Positions 57,927-64,000 of a DNA stretch of 64,000 bases are shown piece after piece; positions within the stretch are counted from its first letter, which is position 1, and every line of letters starts with the position of its first letter. This DNA comes from Halopenitus salinus (GTDB lineage Archaea; Halobacteriota; Halobacteria; Halobacteriales; Haloferacaceae), in the NCBI RefSeq assembly GCF_042662125.1, contig NZ_JBHSXL010000009.1:682001-746000 (forward strand). Reading direction: 5' to 3'. The translations under genes and the position numbers were made by a program. The notes under the pieces were generated by a model, which had not been told where the DNA came from, made no database searches, and was given only the letters and a program-made list of their open reading frames with translations.

Positions 57927-59442
57927 CGGTACGAAGGGCCTCCGGGAGCCGGTCGATTAAGTCCGTCGCCACCAGTCCGTACCCCCGCTCGTCGACGACC
58001 AAGTCCCCCGCTCGACCGTTCGCGTAGGCGCCGATCGCCGCGGCCTGAAGCGGCGACTGGGTACACGCGAGCGCGCCGACCGCGCCGGCGAGCACGTCGC
58101 CGGTCCCGCCGACGGTCATGCCGGGATTCCCGGTTCGGTTGACGCGAAGGGCCTCGCCGTCGGTGATGACGTCGTAGGCCCCCTTCACGAGGACGGCGTG
58201 TCCGAGGTCGGCGGCGAACGACCGGACGAGGTCCGCACGCTCGCGCCAGTCCTCTGCGCTCGGCCCGCCCATCCTCCGGAGTTCGCCCTGGTGTGGGGTA
58301 CACACCAGCGTCGCGTCCGTCTCGACCTCGGGAACGACCTGTAGCGCGTCGGCGTCGACCACGGCGCGTCCGTCGTAGGCTCCGAGGAAGCGCTCGACGA
58401 ACTCGAGGGTCGCGTCGGCGTCGCCGAGTCCCGGTCCGAAGACGACGACGTCCCTGCCCTCGGCGAGTTCGGAGATGCCATCGAGGTGGGACGGAGCCAG
58501 CGTCTCGCCCGCGAAGCCGTGAACGATCAGGTTCTCCGAGAAGCCCTGCACCTCTCGGGCGACCGACTCGGGGCAGGCGACCCGAACGAGGTCGGCGCCG
58601 GCACGTAGGGCGGATCGCGCGGCGAGCGTCGGCGCGCCGGTGTAGGGACCGCCGCCGACCACGAGCACCTCGCCGTGGTCGCCCTTATGGCTCTCCGGCT
58701 CGCGTCCGAGCGCGAGCAGGTCGCCCGGCCCGGTGAACAGCTCCGCCGCCTCCGGGATCCCGATGTCCGCGACCGTCACGGGGACGCCGAGAGTTGCCAG
58801 TCCGGGCTTGCCGTCGTGGAACGTGACGACGCGATCCGCCTCCACCGCGAGACGCTCGCCGTCCGGACCGGGTTCGACCTCGCCGGTATCGGCGTCGACG
58901 CCGGAGGGGACGTCCACGGCGACGACGGTCGGCGCGCGCGCGTCGGCGTGGGACCCGCTCGTACTCGCGTCAGCATCCGATCCGCGACCGCCGCCGACCT
59001 CGTTGATCCGTCGGATCACGGTACGCTCGGGCTCGCGCACGGCGCCGGTGACGCCCGTTCCGAGCATCGCGTCGACGATCACGTCCGATCCCTCGAGATC
59101 GAGCGACGCGGGCTCGGCGGCCGGCGCGGCGACCGCCCGTGCGTCGATCTCGGCGGCCGAAAGCGCATCCCAGTTCTCGCGGGCGATCCCGGTCGAGACC
59201 GATTCGCGACGGCCGAGCAGGCGCACGCGAACCTCGAAGTCGGACAGGAAGCGAGCGGCGACGAGGGCGTCGCCGCCGTTGTTTCCGCGTCCGCACACGA
59301 GCGTCACGGTCGATCCCGGATCGGCGATCGAACGGATCTCGCGAGCGATGGCGTTGCCCGCCGACTCCATCAGCTTCGCGCGGGGGACGCCGAGGGCGGC
59401 GGCGTTGGCGTCGACCGAGGCCATTCGCTGTGCGGTGATCAT
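57919..59442 (-). CDS. nnr: Bifunctional NAD(P)H-hydrate epimerase / ADP-dependent dehydratase
   Basis: A 507-aa metabolite-repair enzyme that restores damaged NADHX/NADPHX. The N-terminal YjeF_N epimerase part (1 to about 215) starts MITAQRMASVDANAAALGVP and has LVCGRGNNGGDALVAARFL. The C-terminal carbohydrate-kinase-like dehydratase has KGDHGEVLVVGGGPYTGAPT and the GxGD loop TVGGTGDVLAGAVGALA. ATG 59442 has a TATA-like element 29 nt upstream. It is coupled to moaC by an 8-nt overlap. Confidence 0.93.
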   Translation of the reverse strand: MITAQRMASVDANAAALGVPRAKLMESAGNAIAREIRSIADPGSTVTLVCGRGNNGGDALVAARFLSDFEVRVRLLGRRESVSTGIARENWDALSAAEIDARAVAAPAAEPASLDLEGSDVIVDAMLGTGVTGAVREPERTVIRRINEVGGGRGSDADASTSGSHADARAPTVVAVDVPSGVDADTGEVEPGPDGERLAVEADRVVTFHDGKPGLATLGVPVTVADIGIPEAAELFTGPGDLLALGREPESHKGDHGEVLVVGGGPYTGAPTLAARSALRAGADLVRVACPESVAREVQGFSENLIVHGFAGETLAPSHLDGISELAEGRDVVVFGPGLGDADATLEFVERFLGAYDGRAVVDADALQVVPEVETDATLVCTPHQGELRRMGGPSAEDWRERADLVRSFAADLGHAVLVKGAYDVITDGEALRVNRTGNPGMTVGGTGDVLAGAVGALACTQSPLQAAAIGAYANGRAGDLVVDERGYGLVATDLIDRLPEALRTDE

Positions 59443-59466
59443 TCAGGGTTCGCTTCGGCGGCATCC

Positions 59467-59476
59467 GAATTAAACG
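59467..59476 (-). promoter_or_regulatory. TATA-like element for nnr-moaC
   Basis: CGTTTAATTC on the minus strand is centred about 29 nt before ATG 59442. Confidence 0.6.
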
Positions 59477-59569
59477 TGGGGTGTCCACCCTCCGGTCCGC
59501 AACCACTCCGTTCCCCGCTGCTCCGCTCCGCACACAATCTTTTCCCCGGTGCCCTCGCGAAGAGGGATC

Positions 59570-59953
59570 ATGGGACCATCGCGTCCGATATCGCCGTGGA
59601 TCCGCGAGTTCTGGGGATGGACGGGCGCGACCCTGTTCGTTTTGATCACCCTCGATCTGCTCACCACGATCTACGCCGTCGCCGTGGTGGGGATCGAACA
59701 CGAGTCGAACCCGGTCATGGCGTGGCTGCTCTCGCGTTCGCTCGTCGTTCTCGTCGGGGTTCACCTGCTCGCCGTCGTGCTGCTCGCCGTGTTGTTCTAC
59801 GGTCTCGCCGAACTCGTCCGGGAGACCCCGGAACCGTATCGGCGTGGATTGAAGCGCGCGATCGAGGCCTTTCTCGGGATCCTGCTCGCGATCGGCCTGT
59901 TCGTGTTCGCGAACAACCTCGCCGTGATCGTCCACGGTCGTAGCCTGCTTTGA
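59570..59953 (+). CDS. Small haloarchaeal membrane protein (DUF5658-like)
   Basis: A 127-aa membrane protein with three hydrophobic segments: WTGATLFVLITLDLLTTIYA, RSLVVLVGVHLLAVVLLAVL and AFLGILLAIGLFVFANNLAV. The motif DLLTTIYAVAVVGIEHESNP, with its conserved Asp and Asn-Pro, resembles the DUF5658 family (name from memory). Start ATG 59570 has a T-rich CAATCTTTTCC about 30 nt upstream. It is near the helicase gene, which has its own promoter, so they need not be linked. Function unknown. Confidence 0.65.
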   Translation: MGPSRPISPWIREFWGWTGATLFVLITLDLLTTIYAVAVVGIEHESNPVMAWLLSRSLVVLVGVHLLAVVLLAVLFYGLAELVRETPEPYRRGLKRAIEAFLGILLAIGLFVFANNLAVIVHGRSLL

Positions 59954-60030
59954 GGGCCACTTCCTGGATTGCCGGCCGCCGTCGGTTCGGTCCGACCGCC
60001 GTGCCATCGATCGCCGTCCCGTTCCGCGAG

Positions 60031-60040
60031 GGTTTAAACC
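60031..60040 (+). promoter_or_regulatory. Palindromic TATA-like element for the helicase gene
   Basis: GGTTTAAACC is a perfect palindrome centred 28 nt upstream of the GTG at 60064, fitting a leaderless transcript. Confidence 0.6.
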
Positions 60041-60063
60041 GGAAACCGAACAAGCCTCTCCCA

Positions 60064-62439
60064 GTGAGCACCGACGCACCCTGGTCGGACGTCTTCGGCC
60101 ACGAGACGCCCTACCCCGAACAGGCGGAGGGGATCGACGCCGCGATCGAGGCGGCACGGGACGGCGGGTTTCTCGCGTTGGAGGGCGCCTGCGGCACGGG
60201 CAAGACGATGCTCGCGTTGACGGCGGGGATCGACCGGGTTCGGGATCCGGACTCCCCGTTCGAGCGCGTGTTCGTCCTCACGAGCGTCAAACAACAGTTG
60301 CGACAGTTCGAGGACGACCTCGAGACGATCAACGCGAACCTGCCCGACGACTACCGACCGGTCTCGGGACTGACGCTCGTCGGGAAGGCCGACGTCTGTC
60401 CGTACGCCCGCGAAAACCGCGGCGGGATCGACCGCGAGAACGTCTACGACCGGTGTGAGGGGCTACGTGAACGAACGCGGAACCTCGTCGGCGACGGCGG
60501 AACGACCACGGCCGGCGCGTTGGCCTCGGAGGCCCGAAGCCAGCAGGTGGGGCTGGCCGATTCCGGCGCGAGCTCCGGCGGTGCCGGAACGGATTTCCTC
60601 GAGGTGGACGGCGAGGCGACCCCGTATCGACCCGACACGGAGGAACACGAGGGGACCGAATTCTGCCCGTTCTACGCCGGGTTCCTCGAGGACCTCCCGG
60701 AGGACGGCGACCCGGTCGAGGCGGTGCCCTTCGATCTGACGTCGCGCGGTCACGTCGACCCCGGGGAACTGGTCCGACTCGCCGCCGGCGCGGGGTCGTG
60801 TCCCCACTCCGTCATGGGCGCGCTCGTTCCCGCGGTCGAGGTCGTCATCGGCAACTACTACCACGCCTTCGATCCCACGACGACGGGGACGTTCACCGGC
60901 GCCCTGCTCGAGGAGTCGACGTTCGTCGTCTGTGACGAGGCGCACATGCTCGAGCCGCGGGTTCGGGATCTGGTGAGCGACGCCGTCGCCGATCGAAGCC
61001 TCCGGGACGCGACCAACGAGCTCACCCGCGTCGTCCAGCCCGTCCGGTTCGACGAGGAGGGGAGGCACAACGACGACGCCGAGGTCGTTCGCGCGGAACT
61101 CGCCGACAGCGACGTCTCGATCGAGGAGGTCGAGCGAGTTCGGGAGTTCTACGAGGATCTGCGCGGGGAGCTCGACCGCCGCGTGACGGCCCACCTCGAC
61201 CGGGAGCGTCCGGACTGGAGAGCGGATCCGAACCGGCTCGAGGACGCGGAGATCCCGCTTCGCGATCCCGAGTCGCCGGGCGTCGACGAGATCTCCGAAT
61301 GGGCGAGCGAGGAGGGATACGGCGACCGCGTGTGGTCCCGCGCTCCGGCGGTCGGGGCGGTCGCGGAGCGCATCCTCCAGGAGCTGGAGGGCGAGGACCA
61401 ACAGCGGGCCGCGCCGGGGGTCGGACGCACCGTCTCCGCGTGGTACCGGGAGGACCACGAGACGTTCTTTCGGGCGATAGATCTCGAGCGGACCTGGGAC
61501 GAGACCGAGCCTCCAGACAGCTGGCGGCGCGCGTACAACGCGCGGTACGCGCTGTTCAACTGCCTGCCGAGTCGAGCGATCGGCGATCGGCTCGACGAGT
61601 TCGGCGGCGGCGTGTTGATGAGTGCGACCCTCGAGCCGATGGACGTCTTTCGGGAGGTGACCGGACTCGAACACCTCGCCGAGTCCGGCCGTCCCGTCCT
61701 CGAGCGCACGCACGGACTGACCTTCCCGCCGGAGAACCGCGAGAGCCTCGCGGTCGACGCGCCGAAGTTCACCCACGACAACCGCGGCCAGCCCGGCGAG
61801 GAGACGGAGACCCGGCTCGCCCACCTCGATGCGTCGATCGAGGTCGCCGCTCGACCGGGGAACGTCCTCGTCGGCATGCCGAACTACGCCGAGGCGCGGT
61901 GGATGGCCGGCGAGCTATCGGAACGCCTGGATAAGCCGGTCCTGCTCGACGAGTCGTCCGGCGATCGCGTCACCGAGTCGCTCAAGGACGACTTCTTCGC
62001 CGGCGACGGGAAGGTACTCGTCACGAGCCTGCGCGGCACGCTCACTGAGGGCGTCGACTACCGCGGCGACCGGCTCCACGCGGCGGTGGTCTGTGGCGTT
62101 CCGATCATCAACACCGCCCGGCCGCGGACGCGAGCGGTCGTCGCGGCCTACGACGAGCGGTTCGGCGACGGGTTCGAGACCGCACTCACCGTTCCGGCCG
62201 TTCGAAAGGCCAGACAGGCGATCGGTCGAGTCATCCGTGGTTCGGACGAGCGCGGCGTCCGAGTGCTGCTCGATGCGCGGTACGCTCGCGACACCTGGGA
62301 CGGCGTCAGGGAGTACCTGCCGGAACACGAACGCGAGGAGTTCCAGCCCGTGAGCACCGACATGCTCGAGTTCGCTCTCGATCGGTTCGAGCGGGGCGAT
62401 CGTGGGACGTCCAAAGGGGACGATCAACCCACCTCGTAG
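60064..62439 (+). CDS. ATP-dependent DNA helicase, XPD/Rad3 (DinG-like) superfamily 2
   Basis: A 791-aa helicase for DNA repair or transcription-coupled repair. Walker A is GACGTGKT (about 39-46), the DEAH box is VVCDEAHML, and motif VI is QAIGRVIRGSDERGVRVLLD. Four Cys suitable for a 4Fe-4S cluster are visible in DVCPYAREN, YDRCEGL, EFCPFYAG and GSCPHSVM, as in XPD. The start is GTG 60064 because it precedes APWSDVFGHETPYPEQ, a motif 0-like Q segment (YPEQ), and it has a TATA box 28 nt upstream. A 16-nt overlap with the reductase gene at the 3' end is convergent. Confidence 0.9.
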   Translation: MSTDAPWSDVFGHETPYPEQAEGIDAAIEAARDGGFLALEGACGTGKTMLALTAGIDRVRDPDSPFERVFVLTSVKQQLRQFEDDLETINANLPDDYRPVSGLTLVGKADVCPYARENRGGIDRENVYDRCEGLRERTRNLVGDGGTTTAGALASEARSQQVGLADSGASSGGAGTDFLEVDGEATPYRPDTEEHEGTEFCPFYAGFLEDLPEDGDPVEAVPFDLTSRGHVDPGELVRLAAGAGSCPHSVMGALVPAVEVVIGNYYHAFDPTTTGTFTGALLEESTFVVCDEAHMLEPRVRDLVSDAVADRSLRDATNELTRVVQPVRFDEEGRHNDDAEVVRAELADSDVSIEEVERVREFYEDLRGELDRRVTAHLDRERPDWRADPNRLEDAEIPLRDPESPGVDEISEWASEEGYGDRVWSRAPAVGAVAERILQELEGEDQQRAAPGVGRTVSAWYREDHETFFRAIDLERTWDETEPPDSWRRAYNARYALFNCLPSRAIGDRLDEFGGGVLMSATLEPMDVFREVTGLEHLAESGRPVLERTHGLTFPPENRESLAVDAPKFTHDNRGQPGEETETRLAHLDASIEVAARPGNVLVGMPNYAEARWMAGELSERLDKPVLLDESSGDRVTESLKDDFFAGDGKVLVTSLRGTLTEGVDYRGDRLHAAVVCGVPIINTARPRTRAVVAAYDERFGDGFETALTVPAVRKARQAIGRVIRGSDERGVRVLLDARYARDTWDGVREYLPEHEREEFQPVSTDMLEFALDRFERGDRGTSKGDDQPTS

Positions 62440-63161
62440 GAGAGGACGACCCCGTCGTCGATCCGTTCCGTCTCGACCAGATCGAGCGTCGGGAAGTCGT
62501 CGATGAACCCCTCGCCGTCCGCCAGCGTCGGCGCCTCCCGTCCGCCGATCACGAGCGATCCGACGTAGACCGACAGCTCGTCGACGAGGCCGGCCTCGAA
62601 CAGCGAAAAGATCACCTCGCCGCCGCCCTCGACCATCAGCCGGTCGACGCCCCGCTCCCCGAGGGCGTCGAGGCCGGCGACCAGATCGACTCGCTCCGAT
62701 CCGGAGCGTCCGGTCTCCCGAGCGTCCTCCGTCGACGACTTCGCGTGGGCGTCCTCGTCCGATCGGGGGTCGGTCCCCGCGACGATCACCTCGGCGCCGG
62801 ACGACTCCAACCGCTTGCGTCGATCGTCGGGGGTGGCTCCGCCGACCAGCAGATAGGTCGTCGCCTCGTCGTCGAGGATCCGGGCGTCGGTCGGGGTTCG
62901 GCCCGCGGAGTCGACCACGACGCGGGCGGGATTTCCGGGACGTCCGTTTCGCAGCCGCTGGACGCGACGGTCCTCCTCCTCGAGCGTGAGGTGTGGATCG
63001 TCGGCGAGCACCGTTCCGACGCCGACGAGAACGGCGTCCGCCGCCGCCCGAACCCTGTCGACGCGGTCGAAGTCCTCGGGACCGGAGATACGGAGCTGCT
63101 CGCGTCGACGCGTCGCGAGCTTCCCGTCGACGCTCTGGGCGGCGTTGACGACGACGTGCAT
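62424..63161 (-). CDS. 2,5-diamino-6-(ribosylamino)-pyrimidinone phosphate reductase (RibD C-domain family)
   Basis: A 245-aa RibD_C/dihydrofolate-reductase-fold enzyme. It starts MHVVVNAAQSVDGKLATRRR with the NAD(P)-binding NxAxSxDG segment, then VDRVRAAADAVLVGVGTVLADDPHL, VVDSAGRTP and DRLMVEGGGEVIFSLFEAGL. In archaea this single-domain reductase (Arfc/RIB7 type) acts in riboflavin and F420 synthesis. There is no fused deaminase. A low-complexity insertion near residue 140-165 (DPRSDEDAHAKSSTEDA) is unusual. It overlaps the helicase 3' end by 16 nt. Confidence 0.85.
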   Translation of the reverse strand: MHVVVNAAQSVDGKLATRRREQLRISGPEDFDRVDRVRAAADAVLVGVGTVLADDPHLTLEEEDRRVQRLRNGRPGNPARVVVDSAGRTPTDARILDDEATTYLLVGGATPDDRRKRLESSGAEVIVAGTDPRSDEDAHAKSSTEDARETGRSGSERVDLVAGLDALGERGVDRLMVEGGGEVIFSLFEAGLVDELSVYVGSLVIGGREAPTLADGEGFIDDFPTLDLVETERIDDGVVLSYEVG

Positions 63162-63220
63162 ACGCCGGCGTCAGCCCGCGGAATCATGGGCGTTACGGTC
63201 GTCTCCGGTGGCAGCCCCTC

Positions 63221-63262
63221 GATCTTCTCCGTGTGCTGTACGAAATCTCCGGTGTGCTGCGA
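63221..63262. repeat. Degenerate 21-bp repeat pair upstream of the RPA gene
   Basis: Two adjacent units, 63221-63241 and 63242-63262, share TCTCCGTGTGCTG or TCTCCGGTGTGCTG. They lie in the 138-nt divergent gap between the reductase gene and the RPA gene, just upstream of the TATA-like element. Confidence 0.45.
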
Positions 63263-63267
63263 GCAAC

Positions 63268-63274
63268 CCTTTTG
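63268..63274 (+). promoter_or_regulatory. TATA-like element for the RPA gene
   Basis: CCCTTTT is centred about 29 nt before ATG 63300. Confidence 0.45.
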
Positions 63275-63299
63275 TGCGGTGGCGCCGAATCCCGCCCCG

Positions 63300-64000
63300 A
63301 TGGACGTAGACAAGCATGCCGAGGAGCTCGCCTCCGCTCTCGGCGTCGACAAAACGGAGGTCAAAGCGGATCTCGAGAACCTACTCGAGTACAGCGTGCC
63401 GATCGACGAGGCCAAACAGAGCGTCCGACGCAAACACGACGGCGGCGGTGGCGGGTCCTCGCCGACGCCGGAGTCCGTCGATCTGGACGAGATAACGACC
63501 GACCACGGCAACGTCACGGTCACCGCACGGGTGCTTTCGGTCGGGACACGAACGATCCGGTATCAGGGCGACGACATCACGATCCGCGAGGGTGAACTCG
63601 CCGATCCGACCGGGACCATCTCCTATACCGCCTGGCGCGACTTCGGCTTCGAGCCGGGCGACTCGGTGACGATCGGCAACGCCGGCGTCCGCGAGTGGGA
63701 GGACGCGCCCGAGCTGAACCTCGGCGACTCGACGACCGTCGCCATGGCCGACGAGCCGGTCGAGACGGACGAGCCGATCGGCGGCGACCGCTCGCTGATC
63801 GACCTCGAACCGGGCGATCGGGGTCGAAACATCGAGGTCCGCGTACTCGAGGTCGACTCGAAGACGATCTCCGGCCGCGACGGCGAGACGCCGATCCTCG
63901 AGGGCGTCGTGGGCGATTCGACCGCGCGGCTCCCCTTTACGGACTGGCAGCCGCGGTCCGAAATCGAGGAGGGTGCCGACCTCCGGATCGAGGACGTGTA
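63300..64000 (+). CDS. RPA-like single-stranded DNA-binding protein, 3' end outside window
   Basis: ATG 63300 opens a frame that runs off the right edge (about 233 codons visible). The N terminus is MDVDKHAEELASALGVDKTE with a helical segment and VPIDEAKQSVRRKHDGGGGG, followed by OB-fold strands: VTVTARVLSVGTRTIRYQGD, REGELADPTGTISYTAW and a second fold beginning LEPGDRGRNIEVRVLEVD. Haloarchaeal RPA proteins have this arrangement; it would bind ssDNA in replication and repair. Which paralogue (Rpa1/2/3) cannot be told from the part seen; the absence of an rpa-associated partner upstream hints at Rpa2. Confidence 0.82.
   Translation, partial: MDVDKHAEELASALGVDKTEVKADLENLLEYSVPIDEAKQSVRRKHDGGGGGSSPTPESVDLDEITTDHGNVTVTARVLSVGTRTIRYQGDDITIREGELADPTGTISYTAWRDFGFEPGDSVTIGNAGVREWEDAPELNLGDSTTVAMADEPVETDEPIGGDRSLIDLEPGDRGRNIEVRVLEVDSKTISGRDGETPILEGVVGDSTARLPFTDWQPRSEIEEGADLRIEDV

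Overview
The window is chromosomal DNA from a halophilic archaeon (class Halobacteria). It is GC-rich and the predicted proteins are acidic. Many genes are leaderless, with a TATA-like box about 27 nt before the start codon. Euryarchaeal signature genes are present: proteasome alpha, RNase P Pop5/Rpp30, uS15, eS1, RpoL, Pcc1, AglJ, RPA and FolCP. The tRNA-Trp gene carries a haloarchaeal-type intron with an embedded box C/D guide RNA. The genus cannot be fixed from sequence alone. Long antisense ORFs are a by-product of the GC bias and are left out.

Layout. 0-9 kb: end of an acyl-CoA carboxylase beta subunit, a MOSC protein, then a probable sugar or sugar-acid locus (SDR dehydrogenase, COG3618-type lactonase/amidohydrolase, divergent ABC ATPase and permease, Tat lipoprotein binding protein, Gfo/Idh/MocA oxidoreductase). 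9-20 kb: intron-containing tRNA-Trp, cytochrome P450, a transglutaminase-like pair, Trm112, PurA, a GNAT enzyme, an enolase-superfamily enzyme, a frame-disrupted type IV pilin, an AMP-binding N-domain protein, CoaBC and a flavoprotein. 20-30 kb (minus strand): Rnp3-Rnp2-PsmA, the FolCP fusion, and TrkA with two TrkH subunits. 30-34 kb (plus): uS15, a RecJ-like protein, Pcc1 and eS1 with ATGA overlaps, then RpoL. 34-41 kb: HisF, a PilB/PilC pilus assembly pair, AglJ. 41-48 kb: ThrRS, a tungsten-type aldehyde ferredoxin oxidoreductase family enzyme, acyl-CoA dehydrogenase, squalene synthase. 48-55 kb: an RNA-binding protein, a thioredoxin-fold protein, an NCS2 permease, HflX with a DUF2209-like neighbour, and an SMP-30 lactonase. 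55-64 kb: formate dehydrogenase-like molybdoenzyme, MoaC, NAD(P)HX repair enzyme Nnr, an XPD/Rad3-like helicase, a riboflavin/F420 pathway reductase, and the start of an RPA-like ssDNA-binding protein.

The genes are mostly core informational and metabolic functions. Common themes are molybdenum/tungsten enzymes (MOSC, AOR family, FdhF-like, MoaC), sugar-acid catabolism (SDR, COG3618 hydrolase, enolase-superfamily dehydratase, SMP-30, ABC importer) and surface structures (pilin, PilB/PilC, AglJ). I found no CRISPR array, prophage, insertion sequence or defence island, and no clearly new multi-gene system. The items most worth a second look are: the one-base-short pilin; a DUF2209-like gene whose conserved N terminus has no start codon; the two-guide sRNA inside the tRNA-Trp intron; short 17-24 bp tandem repeats recurring at gene 3' ends and in intergenic gaps; and a strong hairpin between the two trkH genes.
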